The position numbers were made by a program, and so were the translations under genes. This document shows positions 34,930 to 44,189 of a stretch of 64,000 nucleotides of DNA, one piece after another. The stretch is from Nocardioides sp. Soil797 (GTDB lineage Bacteria; Actinomycetota; Actinomycetes; Propionibacteriales; Nocardioidaceae), in contig LMSR01000011.1 in assembly GCA_001429555.1 (NCBI GenBank), positions 311,462 through 375,461 on the forward strand, in the 5' to 3' direction. Within the stretch, counting starts at the first letter, position 1. Each line of letters begins with the position of its first letter. A model generated the notes under the pieces. The model worked only from the letters and a program-made list of their open reading frames with translations, was not told the origin of the DNA and made no database searches.

Positions 34930-37437
34930 TCAGCGCACCTTGATCACGAACTTCTTCTTGGCGTCCTTCGTGTTCTTGGTGCCGGGCAGCTTGAGGACGA
35001 GCTTGTTCTTGCCCTTGGGAAGCTTCTTGAGCTTGATCTTGACCTTCCCGCCCTTGAGCTTGCCCTTGCCCACGACCTTCTTGCCCTTGTAGATCTTCAC
35101 GGTCCCGCCGACCTTGAGCGCAGAGCCCACGACCTTGGCCTTGACGACACCCTTGGCGCGGGAGCCCTTCTTGATGCGAGCAGCAAACTTCTCACTCAGG
35201 CTGACCTTCGCCTTGGAGATGCTCAACGTCGCAGCACCCTCGGAGGCCGCCACGGTCTCGTTGCCGGAGTACGCCGCCGTGACGGCGTACTTGCCGACCG
35301 TCAGGCTCGTCGGCACCGCAAGCTTTGCCACACCACTGTCATCGAGCTCAACGGTCTTGGTCGACGAGCCGACCTTGATGTCGACCGTGCCGGTCGGCGC
35401 AGCATCACCCGCTGCCACCTGCACGGTGACCGTGTGCGCCTGGCCCCACGTGCTCGATGCCTTCGAAACCGACACCTCAGTAGTGGACACCGCTGGTGCG
35501 ATCACGGCCGCCGTCTCCGAGGAGAAGCCCGTGGCTGTGAGTCCTGCGACCTTGCCCTGCTCGAAGAGCTTGATCGTCTTGCCCACGTATTCATCGGTCA
35601 GCGGCAACTCGACCGGGTCACCCGGCGGGACGTTGACGACCTGCGTGCCACCGATCAACCACATGTAGGTCACGGTCTCGGGTTCAAAGCTGAACTCCCC
35701 CGGCGTGCCGGTCAGGGTGCTGCCCGCCACCGGGTTGCCGGTGATGGTGGGAGGCGTCGTGGACGCAAACTTCACCACCGGGCCGATCGGCTCGGAATCC
35801 TCGACCCACGACCCACCTTCCGGGTCGGTCGCCGTGGTGCGGAACACGACGTACTTGCCCGTCTCAGGAGCAGCGAGCTTGTAGGGGTTCACATTGCTGA
35901 CAAGGGTCCAGTCCTCGGGCGCGGCATCGGCAGAGTCAGCCGCATACCAACCGCTCGAGACGGTCGTCGGGGTGAAGTTGAACTTCGCGGCCAGGCCAAT
36001 CAGCTGCGAGCTGAACAACGGCACACCCTGGATCTTCGGCGACTCCACCAATGCAGGCGTCAGCGTGTCGACCGGGCCGATCGGGTCAGAGTCCGCAACG
36101 AACGTCTCACCGTTCTCGTGCACCGCGGTCGAGCGATACACGACGAACTGGCCATCCAGCGCCTCCGTCAACTCCAACGTGTCGGCGTCACCGACCTGCG
36201 TCCACTCCTCCTGCGGAGTGTCCGCGGTGGGCGCCGCATACCATGCACTCGACCGAGAGGTCGGCTCGAAGTTCCACGTCGCCGGGGTACCCGTCACCGA
36301 CGTGCCGATTACCGGATCACCCACCACCCGCGGCCGGTTCTCCACACCCGGCTCCGGCGGCGCCACGTCCTCGGGCCCGAAGATGATCTGGAAGTGGGAG
36401 AGCTCTGCGAAGGAGAACGAGACGACGCTGTGGCCCTCCACGTTCACCTGTGGGGTTGAGATGTTCTCCGCCCCACCCCAGCCGACGAACTCGCCCTGAT
36501 CGGTGAGAGCGACGCCTCCCCAGAAGCCGCCCGAGGTCTCACTCAGGGCGATGACGGGGTCGGTGACCTGGTCGCTGGGGAACATATCCACCGGACGTGG
36601 CCCCGTCGCTCCGCCACCCCAGGTGATCACTTCGCCCTCGGAGGTCACGGCATAGCCCACGTTTGCACCCGAACTGGAGCCCCCGATCCCAATGTCGACG
36701 ATGCCGCTGGACGGTGCGTCGACAACGAACGGTTCGGTTGCCGCCGATGAGTCGTTCCAGGCGAGGACTTCGCCGTCGGAGGTCAGGGCAATGGCGCGGT
36801 CCACGTTGGAAATGACCTTCACGACATTGGAGGCCATTGGCGTACTGGCAACGAATTCCGCGTCACCCCACGCGACCAACGAACCGTCGTCCTTCAGGGC
36901 TACGCCGAACCCGCGGCCGAGTTGTACGTCGACAACGCCGGTTGGCGCGGTGGGGTTCTGGTATTCGGCGGGGGGCTGCGTTGCGGTGCCCCAGGTGGTG
37001 ATGGCACCGTCGTCGGTGACTGCCGCCGCCATGGTGGTTGCTGCCTCGCCCCTCATCAGATCGACGGCAATGACGTGTTTGCTCGCAAGCGACGTCGGCA
37101 TCAGAGCGACGACTCCGTTGTAGTCACCTTGCGTGACGATGTCACCTGAGGCTGTCACCGCCAGAATGGCCTTCTGCCCCAGCGACTCACCTTCTGCGGC
37201 GACGTCGACGAACGGGGCGTCGTCGTTCGGGAACGTCGACGTCCAGGGCGCACTGTTCGTCCCCGACACCCACCCCCAGCCGTAGACGTTGCCGTCGACG
37301 ACATCGAGCGGCGCACTGGCCGCGGCGGTACTGGCAGCGGGTGCCAGGGCGAACATTCCGACCACCAGTCCACCCGTGGCAATGCCGGCCAGCCACCTCC
37401 TGCCGCGTGATGGTGTGCCTCGTCGTGCTGTCTTCAT
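34930..37437 (-). CDS. Secreted RCC1-repeat and Ig-like domain protein
   Basis: 835 residues from the ATG at 37437 with AAGGGA before it. A twin-Arg-like basic start and hydrophobic core end in an Ala-rich cleavage region. Residues about 45-400 contain RCC1 repeats (YGWGWVSG, VAWGDAEF, ITWGGGATG, VGWGGAEN), which fold as a beta-propeller. Three or four Ig-like domains follow, then a Big_3-type domain and a strongly Lys-rich end (KGKKVVGKGKLKGGKVKIKL is part of it). Likely wall-bound or extracellular, binding rather than catalytic. A perfect TTGTCAC operator lies 160 bp upstream. Confidence 0.8.
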   Translation of the reverse strand: MKTARRGTPSRGRRWLAGIATGGLVVGMFALAPAASTAAASAPLDVVDGNVYGWGWVSGTNSAPWTSTFPNDDAPFVDVAAEGESLGQKAILAVTASGDIVTQGDYNGVVALMPTSLASKHVIAVDLMRGEAATTMAAAVTDDGAITTWGTATQPPAEYQNPTAPTGVVDVQLGRGFGVALKDDGSLVAWGDAEFVASTPMASNVVKVISNVDRAIALTSDGEVLAWNDSSAATEPFVVDAPSSGIVDIGIGGSSSGANVGYAVTSEGEVITWGGGATGPRPVDMFPSDQVTDPVIALSETSGGFWGGVALTDQGEFVGWGGAENISTPQVNVEGHSVVSFSFAELSHFQIIFGPEDVAPPEPGVENRPRVVGDPVIGTSVTGTPATWNFEPTSRSSAWYAAPTADTPQEEWTQVGDADTLELTEALDGQFVVYRSTAVHENGETFVADSDPIGPVDTLTPALVESPKIQGVPLFSSQLIGLAAKFNFTPTTVSSGWYAADSADAAPEDWTLVSNVNPYKLAAPETGKYVVFRTTATDPEGGSWVEDSEPIGPVVKFASTTPPTITGNPVAGSTLTGTPGEFSFEPETVTYMWLIGGTQVVNVPPGDPVELPLTDEYVGKTIKLFEQGKVAGLTATGFSSETAAVIAPAVSTTEVSVSKASSTWGQAHTVTVQVAAGDAAPTGTVDIKVGSSTKTVELDDSGVAKLAVPTSLTVGKYAVTAAYSGNETVAASEGAATLSISKAKVSLSEKFAARIKKGSRAKGVVKAKVVGSALKVGGTVKIYKGKKVVGKGKLKGGKVKIKLKKLPKGKNKLVLKLPGTKNTKDAKKKFVIKVR

Positions 37438-37596
37438 TGCGTGTCCCTTCGGGATGGAGGTGGATCGTGCGGTCCCGAGAATGAGTCGACCGTTGGCGGC
37501 ACACGCGAGAAAGCGGACCTGCCAGCCAACAGTGAAGGTGCTACACGTGAGCCGCGCCACAGATTCGCCGGAACCGATCTCACGAACCAGCGAAAG

Positions 37597-37614
37597 TTGT
37601 CACCGGCGTGACAA
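37597..37614. promoter_or_regulatory. TTGTCAC-CGGC-GTGACAA operator upstream of RCC1-like gene
   Basis: The arms are perfect and extend outward (AAAGTTGTCAC ... GTGACAACTTT). It is 160 bp before the RCC1-like start. The leader from operator to gene shares several blocks (ATCGG, TGTGGCGC, ACTGTTGGCTG) with the leader of the gene starting at 39570. Confidence 0.7.
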
Positions 37615-37750
37615 CTTTTGGGTTCGACGGTCTGCGGGCGGCACGTTGATCCAGGACCCTCGACGAGGAAGGACTGACCCTGCGCATCGAACTCGCGGCT
37701 GGTCCCCGGATCGACGACAGGGGGCGTGGCTAGTGCGCGACAGACGTGAA

Positions 37751-38854
37751 CTACCGCGTCTCGCCATCCGGCAGCGGCGGCATCTCCGGTGTCTCGGGTC
37801 CAGGCAATGGGCACTTGATCGCGTCGCACTTGAGCAGGTTGTCCGGATCCAGCTCCGTGAACATCAGGGCGGCCTGATTGATACGGACAGGGTTGTTGGG
37901 TCCGGAAGCCATCGCGGTCACCATCGGACTCAAGTCGTCACCGCCGACGCCGCAGTCCTTGAACGGGGGGATGTCCACACCTGTCGGCGCTGCCAGGGTC
38001 TTTCCTTCAAACTCCTCGTAGTAGGGAGATCTCAGTGGGCCAGTCGAACCGCCCATGAGCGCGTCGGTCAGGTCCCTCATGCCGTCGTACGCACCCATCG
38101 CACCACCCTGAATCACTGTATAGGGATACGCCCCCCAGACGTTCAGGTTGACCGGACGGGAGGTCCGGCACGACTGGCCCAGCTCGACCGGCACACCGTC
38201 GACGACCAGGTTGCTCAGGGTGATTTCCACTTGTCCGGTCAGTAGCCCCCGGGCCAAGGCGTTGGAGCTTGGGCACCCGGGGAACTGAGTGGAACCGGGG
38301 GACCAGGCCAGCGAAGTGAGCGCAGGGATCTCGTCACCCTCGCGCACAACTTTCATGCTCATTGTCACGGTTGCGGGGACCGACCCGAAGGCAAGCAGTC
38401 TCACGTTTTCCGCTGGCAGAGCGCCGACCTCGATTGGCTTGCCCTGCGGGGTTATGGTCACCGGAGTGACTTCAGACAAGGTGAGCCGCGTTGCCCGTGG
38501 ATACTGCGAGGGCGGAATATTGGCGCAGGCGACCTCGCCGAACGGCCAATCGACCTGCGCGACATTCGCGTCGTATCTGACCGGGTCTTCGATCGGAACA
38601 TTGTTTCGTCCGAGCCGAAGCACGGCGATGATGGGATTGTCCTGGCCCAACGTGATGTACATCTTCGACCGACGCGCTACCGCGCCTTGCGTGGATGTCA
38701 CTCCCCCAACGATGCTGTAACCCTCATTGGTGGGGACTTCGTCATTCGGTATGGCGCTGCTCGGCAAGGCCAAGGTGCTACCGGCCACGATGAGGACAGC
38801 AACAGCCACCCGGCGGATGCGATGACCAGATCGCGGGAGTCGGATGTGCGTCAC
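37751..38854 (-). CDS. Secreted protein of unknown function
   Basis: 367 residues from a GTG at 38854 with GAGGA 6 nt upstream. Signal peptide (RRVAVAVLIVAGSTLALPSSA). The middle (ITLSNLVVDGVPVELGQSCRTSRPVNLN) resembles a segment of the secreted protein at 41077 (IQLSNVEAKVFGIWWPLAVGSRCHTSNPVNI), so the two are probably distant relatives. Six Cys residues suggest disulfides. I do not recognise the family. Its start overlaps the stop of the upstream frame by 4 bp, so it is expressed with that gene. Confidence 0.72.
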   Translation of the reverse strand: MTHIRLPRSGHRIRRVAVAVLIVAGSTLALPSSAIPNDEVPTNEGYSIVGGVTSTQGAVARRSKMYITLGQDNPIIAVLRLGRNNVPIEDPVRYDANVAQVDWPFGEVACANIPPSQYPRATRLTLSEVTPVTITPQGKPIEVGALPAENVRLLAFGSVPATVTMSMKVVREGDEIPALTSLAWSPGSTQFPGCPSSNALARGLLTGQVEITLSNLVVDGVPVELGQSCRTSRPVNLNVWGAYPYTVIQGGAMGAYDGMRDLTDALMGGSTGPLRSPYYEEFEGKTLAAPTGVDIPPFKDCGVGGDDLSPMVTAMASGPNNPVRINQAALMFTELDPDNLLKCDAIKCPLPGPETPEMPPLPDGETR

Positions 38855-39570
38855 AGATAGTCCTCGGTGTCGGTTCGGTGGGAACGGAGAGTTGTCAGCA
38901 CGGAGCCGTCACGGGTTAGTGATGGTGATCGGGGTGCTGCCGGCGGGGGGCACGTTGGTCCACGTGCCGTCGACGTCGAAGGCCTGGCCCTGAAAAAGCC
39001 AAGAGCTGCGCACAGGTATCCCTCCGGCACATCGGCGATGATGATGCTGTTGCCCGTCGGGGTGACGACCTGAGTTGCCGTGTCGAAGATTCCCTCCACG
39101 GCACCCTCGACCGTGAACGAGCACCCGGCGGCAACGATCTCGCCCTTGACGTCAATCAGTTGCGCTGGCCACGCCGTGCCGTCGGGAGGGCCGACGATCG
39201 AGACAGTTGGGGACCCGACCAGGGTGACCTCGATGATGCCTGCCAACGGGTTGGTGCAGCCGCTCGTCGACAGCTCGCCGAGCTCGCCCATGTTGTCGCC
39301 GAACGCCCTCTGCGATCCCGGCTCCACCACTGTGCCGGCAAAGTCCATCTGATCGCAGGTCATCGTCTGACCGGCCTCGATATCCGTGAAGCTGACATCG
39401 TTGCCGACGAAATTCACCTCGGGCCCACCACTTGGCGTGAATTCACCGACGGCGGGAGCCGCGAGAGCGCGCACTGGTGCAGCCGGGGTCGGCGTACCAG
39501 AGGACGCGAGTCCAGCCACCGCGACCAACGGGACGACCAGACCGGTCAACAGGGTGGGCATCAAACCCAT
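38851..39570 (-). CDS. Small secreted family paralogue 1, C-terminus shifted by a frameshift
   Basis: As read, 239 residues from the ATG at 39570 (GAAAGG site). Signal peptide, then GPEVNFVGNDVSFTDIEAGQTMTC, close to paralogues 2 and 3. After LCAALGFF, at a T5 run near 38995, the frame leaves the conserved sequence and runs on to 38851. The family ending (QGQAFDVDGTWTNVPPAGS...ITNP) is encoded in the -1 frame and stops at 38909. One missing T, a sequencing error, or -1 slippage would each explain this. Function unknown; extracellular. Confidence 0.65.
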   Translation of the reverse strand: MGLMPTLLTGLVVPLVAVAGLASSGTPTPAAPVRALAAPAVGEFTPSGGPEVNFVGNDVSFTDIEAGQTMTCDQMDFAGTVVEPGSQRAFGDNMGELGELSTSGCTNPLAGIIEVTLVGSPTVSIVGPPDGTAWPAQLIDVKGEIVAAGCSFTVEGAVEGIFDTATQVVTPTGNSIIIADVPEGYLCAALGFFRARPSTSTARGPTCPPPAAPRSPSLTRDGSVLTTLRSHRTDTEDYL

Positions 39571-39682
39571 CGAAATGCCTTTCGGGCGTGGGTAGCGAGG
39601 CGAACGGGTCAGCCAACAGTCAAGGGGTTCAACGTGTCGAGCGCCACAAGTTGGCCGATCCAAGTTGGCGAACGGGCGGAAG

Positions 39683-39700
39683 TTGTCACCGGCGTGACAA
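39683..39700. promoter_or_regulatory. TTGTCAC-CGGC-GTGACAA operator upstream of paralogue 1
   Basis: Perfect 7-4-7 palindrome, extended to GGAAGTTGTCAC ... GTGACAACTTCC, 113 bp before the start at 39570 and just after the end of paralogue 2. Confidence 0.7.
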
Positions 39701-39712
39701 CTTCCGCACCGA

Positions 39713-40300
39713 TCAGGGGCTGGTGATGATCACCGGCGGAACGCTCTGCCACGATCCGCCACCCTCGACGGACTGGCCCTGGGCGAGCCCCAGGATCCCG
39801 CAGACGAACCCAGACGGGGCATCGGTGATGACCAGACTCGAACTGGACGTGGCGAACTCTCCGGTGGCGTCGTCGTAGTCGCCGGTAATGTTCCCGGCCA
39901 CGTGGAACGAGCAACCCGACGCGTCCACGAAGAGCGACACATCGCTGAGCTGCGCCGGCGAGACCGAGCCGACCTCAGCGCCCGTCACGGTGAAGCTCCA
40001 GAGTCCGTCCATCTGGAACGAACTGGTGCAGCCGCTCGTGGTCAGGCCGCCGAACGTCACAGCCGGATGACCGTAGCCTCGGCTCACCCCTGCGTCGTCT
40101 ACCTGGCCGTGCAGGTCGAACTGCGAGCAGGTCAGGCCCTGACCTGTCGCGCTCGGCGTGAAGGTGATGTCGCTCCCGACAAAGGTGATGTCTGTGCCGA
40201 TGGGGGTGTAGGTGTCGTCAGTTGCGTGGGCCGGGACTGCGGTGGCGACGAGCGCCACGAGCGTTGCGGCCACGGTGATCAAGCCATGTGAGATCTTCAT
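39713..40300 (-). CDS. Small secreted family paralogue 2
   Basis: 195 residues with a signal peptide ending near VPAHA-TDD. It shares with its two neighbours the pattern ITFVGSDITFTPSATGQGLTC, SGCT, GSVSPAQLSDV, SGCSFHVAG and CGILGLAQGQSVEGGGSWQSV. Four Cys are conserved. Predicted beta-rich extracellular protein; family unknown to me. Confidence 0.75.
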   Translation of the reverse strand: MKISHGLITVAATLVALVATAVPAHATDDTYTPIGTDITFVGSDITFTPSATGQGLTCSQFDLHGQVDDAGVSRGYGHPAVTFGGLTTSGCTSSFQMDGLWSFTVTGAEVGSVSPAQLSDVSLFVDASGCSFHVAGNITGDYDDATGEFATSSSSLVITDAPSGFVCGILGLAQGQSVEGGGSWQSVPPVIITSP

Positions 40301-40337
40301 CGGATTTCTCTCGGCCGAAGGTGCGATGAGGTGAGAA

Positions 40338-40377
40338 GGGTCTGTGCCGGTGGCGCTAACGCCACCGACACAGACCC
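40338..40377 (-). terminator. Terminator of paralogue 3
   Basis: Eighteen-nt arms (GGGTCTGTG... and ...CACAGACCC) pair with one mismatch around CTAA, 21 nt after the stop at 40399. It separates paralogue 3 from paralogue 2. Confidence 0.75.
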
Positions 40378-40398
40378 TCGTGAATCAGCCCTGATCGC

Positions 40399-41037
40399 TC
40401 AGGGGTTGGTGATCGTCATCGCGGTGCTACCAGCGGGCGGCACGTTCTGCCAGGTTCCGTTGACCTCGATGGACTGGCCTTGGGCAACACCCAAGATCGA
40501 GCAGAGGAAGCCCACGGGGACGTCTGAGATGGTCAGCCCCGACCCGCCCGGGGTGAAGACGCCGGTGGAGTCGTCGTACTCGCCGTTCACGGTGCCTCCG
40601 ACATTGAACGAGCAACCCGCCGCTTCCACGAACGCGTTGACATCGGTCAACTGCGCCGGCGAGACACTGCCGACTTCGGCACCGGTGATCGTGACGCCCC
40701 AGACACCGATCGGGTCGACCGTCGTAGCACCGGCGACCGGGTTCGTGCAGCCGCTCGACTGGAGGTCGCCCAGAGAACCGGCTTCGTCACCGAACGCCCG
40801 ACTCGTGCCCGGGTCGGTCACGGTGCCCGACAGGTCGAACTGGGTGCAGGTCAGCGTCTGGCCGGCCTCGGTGGCGGTGAAGCTGACGTTGCTGCCGATG
40901 AACGCCGCCTCGGGGCCGCCATTGGGCGTGTAGTCATCGGCAGCGGCCTGGGCCGACGTCGACATCGCCATCACGCTGGTCACTGCGAGCGCCCCAGCCG
41001 CGAGGCCACCGGCGATGCTGCGGTTGCGAATCTTCAT
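40399..41037 (-). CDS. Small secreted family paralogue 3
   Basis: 212 residues with a signal peptide ending near AQA-AAD. It matches paralogues 1 and 2 over the mature part (GPEAAFIGSNVSFTATEAGQTLTC; GSVSPAQLTDVNAF; CSILGVAQGQSIEVNGTWQNV). It lies 39 bp after the secreted gene at 41077 and probably shares its promoter. Function unknown. Confidence 0.75.
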   Translation of the reverse strand: MKIRNRSIAGGLAAGALAVTSVMAMSTSAQAAADDYTPNGGPEAAFIGSNVSFTATEAGQTLTCTQFDLSGTVTDPGTSRAFGDEAGSLGDLQSSGCTNPVAGATTVDPIGVWGVTITGAEVGSVSPAQLTDVNAFVEAAGCSFNVGGTVNGEYDDSTGVFTPGGSGLTISDVPVGFLCSILGVAQGQSIEVNGTWQNVPPAGSTAMTITNP

Positions 41038-41076
41038 GACACTTCCCCTTCAGTTGTTGAGCAAGCCCGAGCGGGC

Positions 41077-41802
41077 TCAATTTCCCCCGTTGCGGGGGTT
41101 GGAAATCTGGAGGTCGAGCGAGTTGTCGCTGCCCGGCACGAGCGCGTTGACCGGGATCGAGCCGAACCACGGGAAGAACCCGGGAATGTCGAAGAAGTTC
41201 AGCGGCGCACACCCGGTGAAGTTCCCGATCGTGTACGTCGAGGTGACCCGGCCGCCGTCGTTGATGGTGAAGAACTCACCCGCGGGCGTGGCCGCGCTGA
41301 TGTTGACCGGGTTGGAGGTGTGGCACCTGCTGCCGACGGCGAGCGGCCACCAGATGCCGAACACCTTCGCCTCGACGTTGCTCAGCTGGATGTCGTAGGC
41401 GACGTTCGACGACAACAGCGACTTGCCGAGCTGGTCGGTCGGCTCGATGGCGCCGGTGAGCTTGCCGACCTGGGTCATCGTGACCTTGGCTCGCGCCGGG
41501 ATGCCGAAGACGTCGAAGTTCATCGTCTTCGTGGGAATGGCGAGCGAGCCGTCGACGATCTTGCCGGTGACCAGGTCGAGGGTCGACTTGAGCACCGAGG
41601 GCCCGAGCGGCATCGACGAGTCGACCATGGCGCCGATGTGCGTCGTACCGGCGGCGTCGTAGTCGACCTTGAGCGTCGGGTTCTCGTCGGCGACCTGAGC
41701 TGCGGCCTGTGCCGAAGGTGCGGCGAACAGGGCCACCGAGGCGATGGCGGCTGCCGCCATCGCGAGGCGAGAGCGTCGGACTGGTGCGCGGTGAGTTTTC
41801 AC
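41077..41802 (-). CDS. Secreted protein related to the 37751 gene
   Basis: 241 residues; basic start, hydrophobic core, cleavage near AQA-AAQ. The mature part is beta-rich with two Cys and the SNVEAKVFGIWWPLAVGSRCHTSNPVNI segment shared with the protein at 37751. The C-terminus is FTGCAPLNFFDIPGFFPWFG. It may bind lipid or steroid-like molecules, as expected for secreted proteins co-regulated with mce, but that is only inference. Two operator-like sites lie 143-183 bp upstream. Confidence 0.75.
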   Translation of the reverse strand: MKTHRAPVRRSRLAMAAAAIASVALFAAPSAQAAAQVADENPTLKVDYDAAGTTHIGAMVDSSMPLGPSVLKSTLDLVTGKIVDGSLAIPTKTMNFDVFGIPARAKVTMTQVGKLTGAIEPTDQLGKSLLSSNVAYDIQLSNVEAKVFGIWWPLAVGSRCHTSNPVNISAATPAGEFFTINDGGRVTSTYTIGNFTGCAPLNFFDIPGFFPWFGSIPVNALVPGSDNSLDLQISNPRNGGN

Positions 41803-41944
41803 GTGGTTCCCCTGGGATCAAGATTGATGCGATCGAGCCCTTATGTGAGCGGGGCCACATTCGCGTTGTCGTTCGTCATTCACCTCCTCCCGGCGCCAGG
41901 CCGGCAAGGGGCAGGCCACGGCAACCGTCGATTGGCGGCGAAAA

Positions 41945-41985
41945 TTGTCATGAGGGTGACAGTTTTCTTGTCACCCACGTCACAA
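41945..41985. promoter_or_regulatory. Two adjacent operator copies in a divergent promoter
   Basis: Site 1 (41945-41962) is TTGTCAT-GAGG-GTGACAG and site 2 (41968-41985) is TTGTCAC-CCAC-GTCACAA. They lie in the 323-bp gap between the secreted gene (start 41802) and the PucR-like gene (start 42126), about 141-143 bp from each start, so they may control both. Confidence 0.65.
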
Positions 41986-42125
41986 CTTCTTCTTCCCCTG
42001 TCGAGCAATCGGCTGCGAGGTCTGGACGTCTCCCGCCAGTGCCCATTCACTGAGTCTCGGAGGACCCCCTCGCGCCGCGCGGCGACGTCGGGATCTGGAG
42101 AACGCGTTTCTCTGGGAGGAGACCC

Positions 42126-43379
42126 ATGACAGTCCGGATGACACAGGCCACGCCCACTCAACGCGGGCCGGCACGCCGCAAGCGCACCCACCGTCACCCC
42201 GCTGCATCGCTCACCATCGCCCCACCAGGACCCGGCCTGACCGCTGAGGTCGTTGCCACATATCGGCCACGTGCCGACGCCCTGAGTCAGCGGATCAGCG
42301 ATCGAATCAGCCGCGAGGTCGCTGCCTTCACCAATCCTCGAAGCCATGGACTCATCGCCGAAGCGCTGAGCTCGGCTGTCTCCCTCTTCGTCGATGCCCT
42401 GGCCGGGGCCCCGACACGAGGCTCCAGTGTCGCGGGCTTCTATCGTTGGCTCGGGCAGATCGAGGGTGAAGCCGGGCACGACCTCGACGCCATGCGCGCC
42501 GCCCACCACATCGCCACCCACGAAGTGTGGGAGGAGTTGCGCACCATGAGGGACGAGCTGGGACTCACCGCCGACACCGTCGGCCGCATCGCCCACACGC
42601 TGAATGACTTCCAGAGCCAACTGCTCGACAACGCGATGCGAGGTTTCGCCCAAGGGCGGCTTGCCCGGCGTGTGGACCCGCGAGAGCCTCTCTTCCGAGC
42701 ACTGGTCCGCCCCGTCGATCTGGCTGAGTTGCGCGCGGTCGCGGCAGCTGTGAGCTGGAGCGTGCCTGCGACACTGACCGTCGCCGGCTGCCGACCGAGG
42801 CACCCGACGGGCGGCCTGGGCGACCACCCCGACGTCATCACTGGGACCCACCGCGGCATGCTGGTCATGATCGGCAGAGAGGGCGCCGTACAGGCCCTGG
42901 CCCGACGGGTCACGGCATCACACGACGGCCCGATCACGATCAGCTCGGAGCTTGACGCAACAGCCGTCCATCACGGGGTCCGTTGGTGCGCTCGCGCCCT
43001 GCACCTCATTGCCGAGGGTGTCATCGACGCCGCCGAGACGGGGATCGTGCGGTGCGCCGACCATGAGCGTGAGCTGTTCCTCTACGCCGACCCGGAGCTG
43101 CGTCGGCGTACCGACGAACAATTGCTCGCCCCGCTCCTGGTGGAGACGGTCAAGCAACGCGCCTGCCTGGCCGAGACCATGCTGGTGTGGTTGCAGACCC
43201 GCGACAGCGCGCCAGCGATCGCGCCACGCCTCGGAGTCCACGAGCAGACCGTGCGACTTCGACTCAGGAAGATCAGGGCGCTCTTCGGTGACCGCCTCGA
43301 CGACCCCAAAGAGACCGTCGGGCTGCTCTCCGCGCTTGAGTCTGCGGCGCCTCGATGGCGCAGCGAGGCAGCTTGTTGA
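42126..43379 (+). CDS. PucR/CdaR-like transcriptional regulator 1
   Basis: 417 residues from the ATG at 42126 with GGGAGGAG before it. Residues 45-200 are helical, like the RsbRD-type N-terminal domain; residues 360-400 (LQTRDSAPAIAPRLGVHEQTVRLRLRKI split over two stretches) are the PucR-type HTH. It has an overall layout like regulator 2 at 44416. The operator pair upstream suggests autoregulation. Its target regulon is probably the surrounding secreted-protein genes; this is inference from operator placement. Confidence 0.8.
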   Translation: MTVRMTQATPTQRGPARRKRTHRHPAASLTIAPPGPGLTAEVVATYRPRADALSQRISDRISREVAAFTNPRSHGLIAEALSSAVSLFVDALAGAPTRGSSVAGFYRWLGQIEGEAGHDLDAMRAAHHIATHEVWEELRTMRDELGLTADTVGRIAHTLNDFQSQLLDNAMRGFAQGRLARRVDPREPLFRALVRPVDLAELRAVAAAVSWSVPATLTVAGCRPRHPTGGLGDHPDVITGTHRGMLVMIGREGAVQALARRVTASHDGPITISSELDATAVHHGVRWCARALHLIAEGVIDAAETGIVRCADHERELFLYADPELRRRTDEQLLAPLLVETVKQRACLAETMLVWLQTRDSAPAIAPRLGVHEQTVRLRLRKIRALFGDRLDDPKETVGLLSALESAAPRWRSEAAC

Positions 43380-43563
43380 CGTCGAGCGCGCCGCACCGGT
43401 GAACCAGTCTTCGTGCACAGGCGCTGCTGGTGCCTGAGTTCTCCACAGCCCTTGGCAGAGGAGGCCACTCCGTCGTCTCGCCGCGCATAGCCTGATCACA
43501 CCGCGCTGACGCTCCATACGCTTGGCGCTGGCGAAGGCGCTGCACTACAGGCAGACTGGAGGA

Positions 43564-43968
43564 ATGATCACCGTGGAACAACAAACCATCACGACGATCG
43601 TGGGCGTGCTGGGCCTCATCCTCGCCTTCGCGGTGATGATGCAGTCCATGAAACGGGATCTGAAGGCCAGCATCGAACAGTCCGGAGCCGCGCTCGGCGC
43701 ACGCATCGACAAGACCGAAACCACACTCGGCGCACGCATCGACAAGACCGAAACCGCGCTCGCCGCACGCATCGACAAGACCGAAACCGCGCTCGCCGCA
43801 CGCATCGACAAGGTTGAGGCAAAGACCGAGGACACTCTCACCGAGATGCGCAACGAACACCGCAGCGACATGGCCGACATCCGGGCAGGACTGCGCGCCC
43901 TGGAGCAGAGGTTCTTCGAGATCTTGCTCCCCCAGCGAACTGCGAGGACCGGCACCGACGACAAGTGA
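43564..43968 (+). CDS. Membrane-anchored coiled-coil protein with 11-residue repeats
   Basis: 134 residues from the ATG at 43564; because GGAGGA lies only 1 nt before it, a GTG at 43573 may be the true start. One membrane segment (TIVGVLGLILAFAVMM) is followed by four copies of an 11-residue repeat, ARIDKTETALA, and more coiled coil. No catalytic motif. It lies in the PucR cassette, and a decayed copy of its 3' end appears at 46877-46933. Function unknown; it may be a membrane-linked partner of the regulator. Confidence 0.7.
   Translation: MITVEQQTITTIVGVLGLILAFAVMMQSMKRDLKASIEQSGAALGARIDKTETTLGARIDKTETALAARIDKTETALAARIDKVEAKTEDTLTEMRNEHRSDMADIRAGLRALEQRFFEILLPQRTARTGTDDK
43696..43827 (+). 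repeat. Four tandem 33-bp repeats in the coiled-coil gene
   Basis: Copies start at 43696, 43729, 43762 and 43795; the first three are almost identical and the fourth is diverged in its second half. Confidence 0.9.
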
Positions 43969-44034
43969 CCCGTCGTACCCGCTGGTCGCGAGGGCTGCCT
44001 CGCCAAAGCTCGCGCGCCCGCTAATGCTGAGAAC

Positions 44035-44052
44035 TTGTCACCCGCGTCACAA
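44035..44052. promoter_or_regulatory. TTGTCAC-CCGC-GTCACAA operator, duplicated cassette
   Basis: Nearly the same as site 2 at 41968-41985. The 145 nt that follow also match the leader of regulator 1 up to and including the GGGAGGAGACCC-ATG. Confidence 0.65.
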
Positions 44053-44189
44053 CTTCTGCATCCGTTGGCAAGCAACCGACGGCAGTCTCTGGACGCCGCT
44101 CGCCTGCTCCCTTTCACTGATTCTCGGAGGATTCCGGGGCGCCCCAGGCGACGTCGGGATCTGGAGAGCGCGTTCTCTGGGAGGAGACC

